From an uncultured Flavobacteriales bacterium (lineage in GTDB: Bacteria > Bacteroidota > Bacteroidia > Flavobacteriales > UBA1820): a stretch of 64,000 bases of DNA. A model generated the notes under the pieces. The model was not told the DNA's origin. It made no database searches and worked only from the letters and a program-made list of their open reading frames with translations. Positions 37,114-45,353 of this stretch are shown piece by piece. How positions within the stretch are numbered: the stretch's first letter is position 1; each line of letters opens with the position of its first letter. The position numbers and the translations under genes are program-made. The stretch is taken from NCBI GenBank assembly GCA_959608625.1, contig CAUHQV010000002.1, positions 23,598 through 87,597 of the forward strand, read 5' to 3'.

Positions 37114-38223
37114 TTGTACGCAGTAGTGGATTTGGAAACGACCGGAGGGCGTTTCAGCGAAGAAGGTATCACCGAAGTGGCGATCTACAAATTCGACGGA
37201 CGCGAAGTGGTCGACCGGTTGGTGTCGCTGGTCAATCCCATGCGGCCGATCGACTCGTATGTGACCAAACTTACGGGTATCGACAATAAAATGCTCCGCC
37301 GCGCGCCCCGTTTTTACGAGCTGGCCAAACGCATCGTGGAGATTACCGAGGGCTGTGTCGTGGTGGCGCACAATGCCGATTTCGATTACCGGATGCTGCG
37401 CCAGGAGTTCGCCCGGCTGGGTTATGTGTACGAACGCAATACGATCTGCACGGTCAAGGAATCGCAGCGCCTGATGCCGGGATTGGAAAGTTATTCCCTG
37501 GGCCGTTTGTGCCGCTTTTTAGGGATTCCCGTCGCCTCGCGCCACCGCGCATACGGCGATGCCGAGGCTACCGTGAAGCTCTTACAGATACTCATCGAAA
37601 AAGATACCTCCAAAAAGATCGTCAAGGCGGCCTCCAAGCCCGTGCAGAAACTTTCCCGCAAGGAGATGAAATACCGTCTGATACTGGATACCCTGCCTAC
37701 TTTTGCCGGCGTATTCCAGATACTGGACAAGGACAAGAATATCATCTATATCGGCCGGACCAACAATATTTACAAGCAGATGACCCATCTGCTCTCCCTC
37801 GACACCCAGGCCGGAAGAGCCATACAGGACGGCATCAATTCGGTGACTTGGGAAGAGACACCCAGCCAGCTGATATCGTACCTCAAATATATCGGCCAAG
37901 TCCGTGAGATTGAGCCTCCGCTCAACGGGAAACTCCGTCCGCGGAAAATGACCCGTACGTTGGCTGCTACTTTTCCCCAGGACAAAACGATGCTTATTTT
38001 CGATAAAGGACAAAAAGCGACCGACCGGGCGGTAGTGCTGGTGGAAAAAGGGGAATTGAAGGGTTACAGCTATGTCGATCTGAATTATCAGGTAAACAAT
38101 CTCGAAGTTCTGCGCACCCGCCTGACGCCGCTGGAGAATACGCCGGACAATCTGTATGCCGTGCGTACTTTTATCCGCAAGGGCGGCCCGGGGGTAGGCG
38201 TGGAGTATTTAGGCGAAAAGTAA
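37114..38223 (+). CDS. DEDD exonuclease fused to a GIY-YIG (UvrC/Cho-like) domain, TTG start
   Basis: A 369-residue fusion. Residues 1-165 are a DEDDh exonuclease: VVDLETTGG, VVAHNADFDYRML and HRAYGDAEAT. Residues about 195-280 are a GIY-YIG nuclease-like domain: AGVFQILDKDKNIIYIGRTNNIYKQM. A C-terminal region follows. The architecture is that of DnaQ/UvrC-N fusions (Cho-like), which suggests a repair nuclease. The start is unusual: no ATG is possible, because in-frame TAA stops lie at 37093 and 37099 and ExoI begins at residue 5. TTG 37114 stands 6 nt after AGGAGG, a rare strong Shine-Dalgarno here. Confidence 0.88.
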   Translation: MYAVVDLETTGGRFSEEGITEVAIYKFDGREVVDRLVSLVNPMRPIDSYVTKLTGIDNKMLRRAPRFYELAKRIVEITEGCVVVAHNADFDYRMLRQEFARLGYVYERNTICTVKESQRLMPGLESYSLGRLCRFLGIPVASRHRAYGDAEATVKLLQILIEKDTSKKIVKAASKPVQKLSRKEMKYRLILDTLPTFAGVFQILDKDKNIIYIGRTNNIYKQMTHLLSLDTQAGRAIQDGINSVTWEETPSQLISYLKYIGQVREIEPPLNGKLRPRKMTRTLAATFPQDKTMLIFDKGQKATDRAVVLVEKGELKGYSYVDLNYQVNNLEVLRTRLTPLENTPDNLYAVRTFIRKGGPGVGVEYLGEK

Positions 38224-38244
38224 GCTCGCAGGAGCACCCCGTTT

Positions 38245-39702
38245 TTATTTCTTTTCAAAAAACTCGTCAGGGAATCCCATCAGGTAAACTTTTTTCCGCG
38301 CCCGGGTAACGGCCGTATACAGCCAGCGCAAGTATTCTACCGAAAGTTTCGGTTCGGCCATCCAGACCTGTTCTACCAGGACGTTGTCCCAACCGCCTCC
38401 CTGTGCCTTATGGCAAGTCACTGCATAGCCGAATTTCACCTGAATGGCGTTGTAATATTCGTTTTTGGCCAGTTCTTCATAGCGTTTGCGGGGAGGAAGG
38501 TCGGCATAATCTTTCATCACCTCTTCGAAAAAGGCTTTGGCCCGTCCTTCCGGGAGTGCGGCAGAATCCGAATAAATGGTATCCAGCAGGATGACGGCTT
38601 CGAACTTGGGCATCTGCGGGTAATCCGTCAGGCTCAGCTCGACCCGAGCGAACCGCATACCGTACATTTCTTCCTCTTTCCGTACGCTCATCACTTCGGC
38701 CAGGTCGCCGTTGGCGATAAACCCGCAGGGGGATTTTTCATCCACCCAAAAATAATTGTTCTTGACCACCATCAGGATATCCCCGGTAGCAATTTCCCCC
38801 TCGGAAAGTTTCACCCGCGAACGTATCTGCGCGTTGAACAGACCGGCCCGTTTGTTGGAACGGGTGATGATGATGGTTTCCGATTCCCCGCCGGCGCTGT
38901 ACGAACCTTCTATCGCACTTTGTATATCGTATCCGTCTTCCAAACGGACAAAATCCGATCCCGTGCGGAACTTTAGATTTCCCCATGGAAGGCGGTCAGA
39001 ATCTTCCATAGCTTTACGGATAGCGGTCGCGTTGTGCAGGATATCCGATTTCTGACTTTGCCGGTATACGCGGGTCAAGTCCATCCCTGCGCAATTTATC
39101 CCATAGCCCGATTCGAAAGTGCGCTCCTCCAAAGCCGGGGAATCCGAATACCCTACGGGTGGCAGCTGGGCCCGGTCGCCGACCAAAATAAGACGGCATC
39201 CGGCACCGCTGAATACGTAACTCAGCAGGTCGTCGAGCAGGGACGACGAAGAATTGACCAGCGATTCCCCGGCCCGGTCGGTGAGCATCGAGGCTTCGTC
39301 CACGATGAATACGGCATTTTTCAGCTTGTTCGGCCGCATCGAAAAAGACATGCCGCCGCTGTCCCGGGGTACGACCGCGTAGATCTGTTTGTGTATGGTA
39401 TAAGCCCGCATACCGGAGTATCCGGCCATTACTTTGGCCGCCCGACCGGTAGGGGCCATCAGGACGGCTTTCCGCCCGGTATTGTAGAGGGTACGCACCA
39501 AGGCCGCTATGATGCTCGTTTTCCCGGTTCCCGCATATCCCCGCAGGATAAAGATGCGCCGGTTTTCCGGCCCCGATACGAATCCGGACAGCGATTCTAT
39601 GGCCGAAAGCTGTTCTTCGGAAGGTTCGAAGGGGAAATTGGAGAGTATCTGTTCGGACAGGGTGTTGTTCATAGCAATGGGCGGATGTACAAATTTACTC
39701 AT
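38245..39702 (-). CDS. RecD2-like SF1 DNA helicase
   Basis: A 485-residue AAA/UvrD-like helicase. Walker A is LRGYAGTGKTSIIAAL, followed by APTGRAAKVM. Walker B is VFIVDEASMLTD, with LILVGDRAQLPPVG (motif III). The C-terminal UvrD_C_2 part has VTCHKAQGGGWDNVLVEQ and WLYTAVTRARKKVYLMG. It is a short RecD/Dda-type 5'-3' helicase without RecBC nearby, as is common in Bacteroidota. Two ATGs (39702 and 39672) are possible, and the second gives MNNTLSEQ, closer to relatives. It is convergent with the exonuclease/GIY-YIG gene. Confidence 0.9.
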   Translation of the reverse strand: MSKFVHPPIAMNNTLSEQILSNFPFEPSEEQLSAIESLSGFVSGPENRRIFILRGYAGTGKTSIIAALVRTLYNTGRKAVLMAPTGRAAKVMAGYSGMRAYTIHKQIYAVVPRDSGGMSFSMRPNKLKNAVFIVDEASMLTDRAGESLVNSSSSLLDDLLSYVFSGAGCRLILVGDRAQLPPVGYSDSPALEERTFESGYGINCAGMDLTRVYRQSQKSDILHNATAIRKAMEDSDRLPWGNLKFRTGSDFVRLEDGYDIQSAIEGSYSAGGESETIIITRSNKRAGLFNAQIRSRVKLSEGEIATGDILMVVKNNYFWVDEKSPCGFIANGDLAEVMSVRKEEEMYGMRFARVELSLTDYPQMPKFEAVILLDTIYSDSAALPEGRAKAFFEEVMKDYADLPPRKRYEELAKNEYYNAIQVKFGYAVTCHKAQGGGWDNVLVEQVWMAEPKLSVEYLRWLYTAVTRARKKVYLMGFPDEFFEKK

Positions 39703-39773
39703 TTTATTTCCCCCGGCAGCCGTCTTCCCGAGGATTGCAGCGGATTAACGGACGGATGTTGCCAAAAAAATCG

Positions 39774-39781
39774 TAGTTTTG
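39774..39781 (+). promoter_or_regulatory. -7 box TAGTTTTG of the DUF3822-rsmD operon
   Basis: An exact TAnnTTTG match 22 bp before the ATG at 39803. The TTG it contains is in frame with the gene but is part of the promoter. Confidence 0.55.
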
Positions 39782-39802
39782 TCTTCCCGGAACACAACTA
39801 AA

Positions 39803-40660
39803 ATGCCCAAAGATACCGATAGCATCGTATATGCCGATAAAAGGCTTTCCGCTCCTGCCACAGAGGCGGAAAAGCTTGATTTGGCTGTAGAGGTGAGCGA
39901 GTGCGGTTTTTCTTTTTCCCTCGCATCGGCTTCTAGCAGGGAATATCTGGCTGCCGGCCACTTGTCCATTCCCTTGGGCGGCTCTCACAGGCGCCTGCTG
40001 GAAAAGATGATCCGCTTTTTTGAAACAACGGCGCTTTTTTCGGGATTGGAATACCGCCAGGTCGACCTCGTTTATCTGGATCGGGATTTTACCCTGGTGC
40101 CCGGGGAACTATTCGACCGGGAGAAGGCCGGCGACCTGCTCAGTTTTGCGATGGGAAAAGATCTCCGGGATGGAGTGCTTCACGAAATGGCGGGCCAGGC
40201 GGCGGTATGCATATTTTGCAGCCGGGAGGATTTTATCCGTTATTTTGAAACGAAAGCAACAACTGTGCGGGAGCATCATAGTGCGGCCGTATTTTTGAAA
40301 AATGTTTTTTCGGATCTTGGCACCGGGTGCTGTATCCATGTCAATTCTTCGAACGGTTATCTGCAAGTGGTGGTCATGGAAGATGAAAAGCTCATCCTGG
40401 ATAATGTTTTCCGCATCGAAAGGGAGGAGGACTTTATGTATTACCTGCTTTTGGCGGCCAACCAGACTGGTATGGATGTGTTCCAGACGCCTTTTATCCT
40501 TTACGGAGCGCCGGAGGTCTATCTGAAGAATATGGCGGAAATAAACCGTTGTTTGGCAAGCTACCGTTTTGCCGGACGGTGTACGTCGGTGCGTTTTTCC
40601 CCGGCTCTGGACTTTGTAGCCGGGTATGAATATTATAATCTATTGGGGGGGAAGTTATGA
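39803..40660 (+). CDS. DUF3822 family protein
   Basis: A 285-residue protein of the DUF3822 group: LDLAVEVSECGFSFSLA at the N-terminus, TALFSGLEYRQVDLVYLDRDFTLVP and FYYLLLAANQTGMD-like text in the C-terminal half (here MYYLLLAANQTGMD). The fold is thought to be actin/ASKHA-like, and no activity is known. The family is typically encoded just before rsmD, as here, where the stop and the rsmD start overlap by four bases (ATGA). This suggests translational coupling and a link to ribosome assembly. The start is placed at the ATG after the -7 box. Confidence 0.83.
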   Translation: MPKDTDSIVYADKRLSAPATEAEKLDLAVEVSECGFSFSLASASSREYLAAGHLSIPLGGSHRRLLEKMIRFFETTALFSGLEYRQVDLVYLDRDFTLVPGELFDREKAGDLLSFAMGKDLRDGVLHEMAGQAAVCIFCSREDFIRYFETKATTVREHHSAAVFLKNVFSDLGTGCCIHVNSSNGYLQVVVMEDEKLILDNVFRIEREEDFMYYLLLAANQTGMDVFQTPFILYGAPEVYLKNMAEINRCLASYRFAGRCTSVRFSPALDFVAGYEYYNLLGGKL

Positions 40661-41205
40661 GGATTATTTCCGGCCGTTGGAAAGGGCGTCATCTGATCGC
40701 GCCCACGTCGCTCCCGGTCCGTCCTACGACGGATATGGCGAAAGAAGCGCTTTTCAATATTCTGTCCAATGATTTCGATTTGGACGGGGTTGCCGTGACG
40801 GATCTTTTTGCCGGGACAGGCAATATTTCATATGAGTTCGCTTCCCGTGGTGCCCTGAGCGTGCGGGCGGTGGAACGGGACCGGGGTTGTGTGAAATACA
40901 TCGCTTTGACGGCACTTACCCTCGAATTCCCGCAGATCGAGATCATTCCTGCCGATGTATTCCGCTATGTAGGACGCCAGCAACCAGCGTCCGATATCGT
41001 ATTCGCCGACCCTCCTTACGACCTGCAACCGGAGAAATACCGGGAATTGGTAGAGGCGGTGTTCGCCAATGGTTTGCTCTCCGACAGCGGGATCCTGGTG
41101 GTGGAACATTCCAAATCGATCGATTTGTCGGATATGCGGTATTTTATGCAAATGCGACATTATGGCACCGTGCATTTCAGCTTTTTCGAACATAATCCCG
41201 GCTAA
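40657..41205 (+). CDS. rsmD: 16S rRNA (guanine(966)-N2)-methyltransferase
   Basis: A 182-residue enzyme. It begins MRIISGRWKGR, carries PVRPTTDMAKEALFNIL, the SAM site VTDLFAGTGNISYEFASRGA and the catalytic FADPPYDL. It methylates G966 of 16S rRNA in assembling 30S subunits. Length is standard. It is translationally coupled to the DUF3822 gene through a 4-bp overlap. Confidence 0.95.
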   Translation: MRIISGRWKGRHLIAPTSLPVRPTTDMAKEALFNILSNDFDLDGVAVTDLFAGTGNISYEFASRGALSVRAVERDRGCVKYIALTALTLEFPQIEIIPADVFRYVGRQQPASDIVFADPPYDLQPEKYRELVEAVFANGLLSDSGILVVEHSKSIDLSDMRYFMQMRHYGTVHFSFFEHNPG

Positions 41206-41277
41206 GGGATTTTTTCCTTCAATAATATTTCTTTTTCGATAAATTATTTCGTATATTTATATAAAACGAAGATAATT

Positions 41278-41772
41278 ATGGAAGAAAAAGAATTGGATTT
41301 ACAGCCGGATGAAGCCCGCCGGCGGGCAGTGGACGCGCTGCTGGAACGGGGAGTGGTGTTCGAGGTCGAGCGCCGGGGCCCGTTAAGGATATTTGGAAAG
41401 AAAATGAGGCTGGTGATAAACCCGCCGACGCTTGGGGTGTTGTATGCCATTTCGGGGGAATTTGCCGCGATGCGGGTCGATGAGGATAAAGTGGAGGAAG
41501 ATCCGATAGGCTATAGTTTTTCCCTGGTGCGTTCGCAGTCCCACAGTATGGCCCGGGCGGTCTCCTATGCGGTACTGGGCGCTCGATGGAAGGTAAAGTG
41601 TTTTACCGGGATGTTTTCCCGGTATCTTTTGTGGCAGCTTACAGCCAAACAACTTTTGAAACTGGTGGTTACAGTGCTTTCGGTGAGCGGTACCGCGGAT
41701 TTTATAAACTCTATCAGATTGATAAAGGGAACCGGTCTTTTGGATGCAAAGACCGAGCGTCCGGTAGAGTAA
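41278..41772 (+). CDS. unknown 164-residue protein, zero-frame product of a candidate frameshift gene
   Basis: A 164-residue protein starting at an ATG, with a TATATTTA box about 20 bp upstream. It is mostly helical, with a hydrophobic C-terminal third (LKLVVTVLSVSGTADFINSIRLI) and no signal peptide. Recalled from memory, the N-terminal VVFEVERRGPLRIFGKKMRL style resembles small proteins upstream of tape-measure genes in Bacteroidota prophages, but no phage gene is present here. Thirteen codons before the stop the zero frame reads ATA AAG GGA, containing the slippery heptamer A-AAG-GGA (41724-41730), followed 3 nt later by a hairpin. Slipping by -1 would give a 235-residue protein ending at 41984. 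Confidence 0.65.
   Translation: MEEKELDLQPDEARRRAVDALLERGVVFEVERRGPLRIFGKKMRLVINPPTLGVLYAISGEFAAMRVDEDKVEEDPIGYSFSLVRSQSHSMARAVSYAVLGARWKVKCFTGMFSRYLLWQLTAKQLLKLVVTVLSVSGTADFINSIRLIKGTGLLDAKTERPVE
41724..41754 (+). promoter_or_regulatory. candidate -1 ribosomal frameshift site
   Basis: The heptamer AAAGGGA (41724-41730) fits X-XXY-YYZ in the reading frame of the 164-residue ORF. After a 3-nt spacer comes a perfect 7-bp hairpin: GGTCTTT (41734-41740) and AAAGACC (41748-41754), with the loop TGGATGC. The -1 frame is open from here to 41984. Confidence 0.6.
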
Positions 41773-41984
41773 GGGCCCGGGTGCGGGGCCTGCGAAGCCC
41801 GTGGGGAACGGAAGGTGCCGTGTGTTCCCATTTTCATTGGCGAAGGGATTATTTGCTGTGGGGGATTTCCTGGGTCAATGTGCAATTGATGCTTGCGGAT
41901 ATGCCTTCCGTCGGTTACGACGATAACGATACGGTAAATACCGATTCCGAGGAGGAATTGGCCGCATTTATAAATTCGTTGTAA
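41730..41984 (+). CDS. -1 frame extension of the candidate frameshift gene
   Basis: This -1 frame segment codes 84 residues. Its distal part (HWRRDYLLWGISWVNVQL, then MLADMPSVG, then an acidic end DTDSEEELAAFINSL-like, here NTDSEEELAAFINSL) has the look of real protein: Trp-rich helix, amphipathic tail. It has no suitable start of its own. The only ATGs are at 41586, deep inside the overlap, and within the conserved-looking part. Expression by -1 frameshifting from the upstream ORF is the simplest reading. The order (short protein plus frameshifted extension) mirrors the gpG/gpGT tail-assembly chaperones of lambda. The identity itself is inference. Confidence 0.5.
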   Translation, partial: NRSFGCKDRASGRVRARVRGLRSPWGTEGAVCSHFHWRRDYLLWGISWVNVQLMLADMPSVGYDDNDTVNTDSEEELAAFINSL

Positions 41985-42000
41985 TGACTCCCGAACGCCG

Positions 42001-42032
42001 ATGGCAGGAAGCAAAGCTTCCTGCCATTTTTT
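42001..42032 (+). terminator. intrinsic terminator of the candidate frameshift gene
   Basis: A perfect 12-bp stem (ATGGCAGGAAGC / GCTTCCTGCCAT) with the loop AAA and a T-run, 16 bp after the -1 frame stop. Its position fits an mRNA whose last coding sequence ends at 41984, not at 41772. Confidence 0.9.
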
Positions 42033-42038
42033 GTATAC

Positions 42039-42066
42039 AAAAAATGCGGGCCTGAAAGGCCCGCAT
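42039..42066 (-). terminator. intrinsic terminator of serC-serA
   Basis: A perfect 10-bp stem (ATGCGGGCCT / AGGCCCGCAT) with the loop GAA. On the minus strand a run of six T follows. Confidence 0.9.
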
Positions 42067-42094
42067 CGGTGTTTGGTCGTAAACCGACGCGCGG

Positions 42095-43051
42095 TTATTT
42101 TGCCAGGGCGGCGATCACGTTGTCGGCGATCTCGGTGCCTATCTTGTCCTGCGCATCGGTTGTCGAAGCGCCGATATGCGGTGACAGAGAGATCGATTCG
42201 TTCATCAGCAGGGCGACAGGCGGGGTTGGCTCGCTCTGGAATACATCCAGACCGGCGCCGCACAGTTTGCCGCTCTCGATAGCTTCTACCAGGGCCGCTT
42301 CGTCTACTACGCCCCCGCGGGCTGCATTGACGATGATAGCTCCCGGTTTCATTTTCTCGATCTCGGCTTTGCCGATAAGCGGTTTGGCCTGCGAGGGAAC
42401 GTGAAGCGATATGAAATCCGATTCGGCCAACACCTGGTCGAACGTGTTCGGATTAAGGGTGAATTTCACGATCTGTCCGTCGAAGAAGTCGAGTTCCAAG
42501 GTTTTCGGCTCGGAAATGAACGGATCGTAGAATACGACTCTCATCCCTATACCGATGGCGTTCATGGCCAACCGTTGGCCGATGCGCCCGAAACCGATAA
42601 TACCTAGTGTCTTTCCTGCCAGTTCGCGGCCTTTGGAGTATTGTTTTTTCAGCTCTGCAAAACGGGTTTCGCCTTCCAGAGGCATCTGTTGGTTGGAGCA
42701 ATTGAGCGAACGGGCTACCGAGATCATATGTCCCAAAGCCAGTTCGGCGACCGATACGGACGACGCATTGGGGGTGTTGACCACCGTGCGCCCCTGGCTG
42801 CGGGCGTAATCCACGTCGATGTTGTCCATGCCGACCCCGGCACGGGCTATCACGCGCAGATTTTTGCACGCATCGATCACATCTTTGCGGACTTTGGTAG
42901 CCGAACGGACTACGATAGCCGCTACATCGTTGTCGTTGATGTATTTTGCCAATTCTTCCTGCGGCACAGTATCCGTGATCACGGTGTGCCCGGCCTTTTC
43001 GAGGCGTTCTACGCCTGCTTTGGATAGACCGTCGTTTGCCAGTACTTTCAT
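42095..43051 (-). CDS. serA: D-3-phosphoglycerate dehydrogenase (short type, no ACT domain)
   Basis: A 318-residue D-2-hydroxyacid dehydrogenase. The NAD site is LGIIGFGRIGQRLA, substrate residues lie in VRSATKVRKDVID and ARAGVGMDNID, NAARGGVVDEAAL supplies the catalytic Arg, and SPHIGASTTDAQ the catalytic His. The long C-terminal ACT or ASB domain of E. coli SerA is absent, so feedback by serine may differ. Its start overlaps the stop of serC by four bases, which fixes its role in serine biosynthesis. Confidence 0.94.
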   Translation of the reverse strand: MKVLANDGLSKAGVERLEKAGHTVITDTVPQEELAKYINDNDVAAIVVRSATKVRKDVIDACKNLRVIARAGVGMDNIDVDYARSQGRTVVNTPNASSVSVAELALGHMISVARSLNCSNQQMPLEGETRFAELKKQYSKGRELAGKTLGIIGFGRIGQRLAMNAIGIGMRVVFYDPFISEPKTLELDFFDGQIVKFTLNPNTFDQVLAESDFISLHVPSQAKPLIGKAEIEKMKPGAIIVNAARGGVVDEAALVEAIESGKLCGAGLDVFQSEPTPPVALLMNESISLSPHIGASTTDAQDKIGTEIADNVIAALAK

Positions 43052-44115
43052 AATTTTTCCAGTTTTTGCATTGCGTCTATCAGGACTTGTATCTTTTCTT
43101 TGGTCATCGCGTTATAGAGGGAAGCGCGGTATCCGCCCACCGAACGGTGTCCCTTCAGGGAAGAAATGTTGGCCGCGGCACAAATGTCGGCGAACGGCTT
43201 TTCGTATTTTTCCGGATCTACCAGAACGAAAGTCGCGTTCATCAGCGAACGGTCTTCTTTTTCGGCTGTTCCTTTGAACAACGGGTTGCGGTCGATTTCA
43301 GCGTAAAGCATGGCGGCCTTTTCCTCGTTGTATTTCTCGGCGGCGGCTACACCCCCGCGCTTTTTCAGGAGGCGCAGGTTGAGCAGCGACATATAGATCG
43401 CCATTGTACAAGGCGTATTGTACATACTCTTGTTCTTTATCTGTACTTGATAGTCCAACATCGAGGGCAGGTAACGTCCCGATTTTCCCAGCAGGTCGTC
43501 GCGCACGATCACCAGGGTCGTACCGGCAGGGCCGATATTCTTCTGGGCGCCGGCGTAGATCAGGCCGAATTTGGAAACGTCTATCCGGCGGGAGAAAATA
43601 TCCGAGGACATATCGCAGGCCATGGGCACGGGACTGTCCGGGAATTTCTTCATTTGGGTGCCGAATATCGTATTGTTGGAAGTGCAATGGAAATAATCGG
43701 CGTCCGAGGGGATTGTGTAATCCTTCGGTACGAAAGTATAATTGCTTTCTTTTGAGGAGGCCACGCATACGGCCTTGCCGATCCCTGCAGCTTCCTTGAA
43801 GGCTTTCGATGCCCATGTGCCCGAATCCAGGTAAGCGGCATAGCCGTTTTCTTTCATCAGGTTCATAGCGACCATCAGGAACTGGAGGCTGGCGCCCCCC
43901 TGAAGGAACAGGATGGAGTAACCGTCGGGAACCGAGAGAAGTTCGCGCACGAGGTTTTCAGCCTCGTCCAGTACGGCCATAAATTCTTTGCTGCGATGGG
44001 AGATTTCTGCTATGGACAAGTCCGATCCTTCAAAATCGGTCATGGCGGCAGCCATCTGCTCAAACACTTCGTCGGGCAATACGGAAGGCCCGGCGCTGAA
44101 GTTGATTTTTCGCAT
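43048..44115 (-). CDS. serC: phosphoserine aminotransferase
   Basis: A 355-residue class V aminotransferase. It begins MRKINFSAGPSVLPDEVFEQ. The PLP lysine lies in YAGAQKNIGPAG, and HRSVGGYRASLYNA near the end is the SerC-specific C-terminus. It converts 3-phosphohydroxypyruvate to phosphoserine with glutamate. The ATG at 44115 fits the family N-terminus exactly, and the reading frame extending further upstream is not homologous. It forms an operon with serA through ATGA overlap. Confidence 0.96.
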   Translation of the reverse strand: MRKINFSAGPSVLPDEVFEQMAAAMTDFEGSDLSIAEISHRSKEFMAVLDEAENLVRELLSVPDGYSILFLQGGASLQFLMVAMNLMKENGYAAYLDSGTWASKAFKEAAGIGKAVCVASSKESNYTFVPKDYTIPSDADYFHCTSNNTIFGTQMKKFPDSPVPMACDMSSDIFSRRIDVSKFGLIYAGAQKNIGPAGTTLVIVRDDLLGKSGRYLPSMLDYQVQIKNKSMYNTPCTMAIYMSLLNLRLLKKRGGVAAAEKYNEEKAAMLYAEIDRNPLFKGTAEKEDRSLMNATFVLVDPEKYEKPFADICAAANISSLKGHRSVGGYRASLYNAMTKEKIQVLIDAMQKLEKL

Positions 44116-44331
44116 TATGCGTAAAGTTTTAATTAATGGATTCCTTCGAAAATGAAGATACAAATATCCGAAAATCTTTCCGTAAAAAGGATACAAAATC
44201 GGGTAATTTTTGATTTGTTTTTTTTCTTTCCGTTGAGAAAATGGCAGAATAAAGTCAAAAAAGCTTTTTATTCTTCATTACCGGCTGTCAGGATAAGGAA
44301 ATATCGATTTTGAAAAAAATCATTTTTTTTC

Positions 44332-44363
44332 TTGCGCATATCCATTTATGTATTTTATATTTG
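44332..44363 (+). promoter_or_regulatory. promoter of the SPFH operon
   Basis: TTG (44332-44334), 21 nt, then TATATTTG (44356-44363), a full Bacteroidota promoter 50 bp before the SPFH ATG. Confidence 0.8.
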
Positions 44364-44382
44364 TGATATCAAAATGATATCA
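44364..44382 (+). promoter_or_regulatory. paired TGATATCA palindromes, candidate operator
   Basis: Two copies of the 8-bp palindrome TGATATCA (44364-44371 and 44375-44382) lie 11 bp apart, one helical turn, immediately after the -7 box and across the expected transcription start. The last gene of the operon encodes a ribbon-helix-helix protein, a class that binds such tandem short sites. Confidence 0.6.
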
Positions 44383-44412
44383 AATTAAATAACAATTAAC
44401 ACGTATAGAAAC

Positions 44413-45339
44413 ATGGAAAAAGAATTCAAAGGGATGGTCGTATCGGGATTTCTGATGCTCATCGTATTTTTTCTGCTCATCGGCGGGGCGGCCTGGTCGT
44501 TCTCCTGGCTGGAATCCGTTTGCTCGATCGGTGGCATCGTATGCGGGATCGTGTGCATAGTGGTAGCCCTGCTGTTGCTTTGCGGTTTTATCATGGTCGA
44601 ACCGAACGAGGCCCGGGTGGTCATGTTCTTCGGGAAATACGAAGGAACGTTCACCCGCAACGGTTTCTTCTGGCTCAATCCGTTCAACAGCACGAAAAAA
44701 ATCCCCCTGAAAGCCCGCAACTTGGATGCGGCCCCGATAAAGGTCAATGATAAGGTCGGCAATCCTATCCTGATCGGACTGGTGATGGTATGGAAAGTGC
44801 GGGATACGTATAAGGTGATGTTCAATATCGACAACGAAGTGAATGCCGTAGCAGGCGTGGCGAATAGTTCGGCCAACCGGATGAAAACATACGAAAATTT
44901 CGTTAAGATACAGGCCGATGCCGCCCTGCGGCGCATCGCCGGGGAATACGCGTACGACAACGTAGAGAACCACGACGACGTGACACTGCGCTCTTCGGGT
45001 GAAGTGGTGCAGCAACGCCTGGAGCATGCAATCTCCGAAAGCCTGGAAATAGCCGGTATCGAAGTGGTGGAAGCCCGGATATCCCACTTGGCTTACGCGC
45101 CGGAGATAGCCGCCGTGATGTTGCGCCGCCAGCAGGCCGACGCGATCCTTTCCGCCCGGCACAAGATCGTGGAAGGGGCTGTGGATATGGTGCAGATGGC
45201 CCTCGAACGGCTGAAAGCCGAAAACGTGGTGGAACTGGACGACGATAAGAAAGCGGCGATGGTATCCAACTTGCTGGTGGTACTTTGCGCCGACGAATCG
45301 GCCCAGCCGGTGGTCAATACCGGTACGCTCCACCAGTAA
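44413..45339 (+). CDS. SPFH/Band 7 (stomatin-like) membrane protein
   Basis: A 308-residue protein. Two hydrophobic segments at about 9-30 and 37-62 are followed by an SPFH domain (about 63-230): GFIMVEPNEARVVMFFGKYEGTF, GNPILIGLVMVWKVRD, then EIAGIEVVEARISHLAYAPEIAAVMLRRQQADAI. The C-terminus is a helical oligomerisation region. SPFH proteins form large ring assemblies at the inner membrane and often partner with proteases or signalling proteins. It is first of four genes in an operon with two small membrane proteins and a DNA-binding protein. Confidence 0.9.
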   Translation: MEKEFKGMVVSGFLMLIVFFLLIGGAAWSFSWLESVCSIGGIVCGIVCIVVALLLLCGFIMVEPNEARVVMFFGKYEGTFTRNGFFWLNPFNSTKKIPLKARNLDAAPIKVNDKVGNPILIGLVMVWKVRDTYKVMFNIDNEVNAVAGVANSSANRMKTYENFVKIQADAALRRIAGEYAYDNVENHDDVTLRSSGEVVQQRLEHAISESLEIAGIEVVEARISHLAYAPEIAAVMLRRQQADAILSARHKIVEGAVDMVQMALERLKAENVVELDDDKKAAMVSNLLVVLCADESAQPVVNTGTLHQ

Positions 45340-45353
45340 GAAGATTTACCCTC

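Noticed and set aside
41586..41984. The -1 frame ORF at 41.6-42.0 kb as an independent gene from ATG 41586
   Set aside because: Its first 48 or so codons lie fully inside the upstream gene and do not look like protein; only the part after the slippery site does, so frameshifting explains it better.
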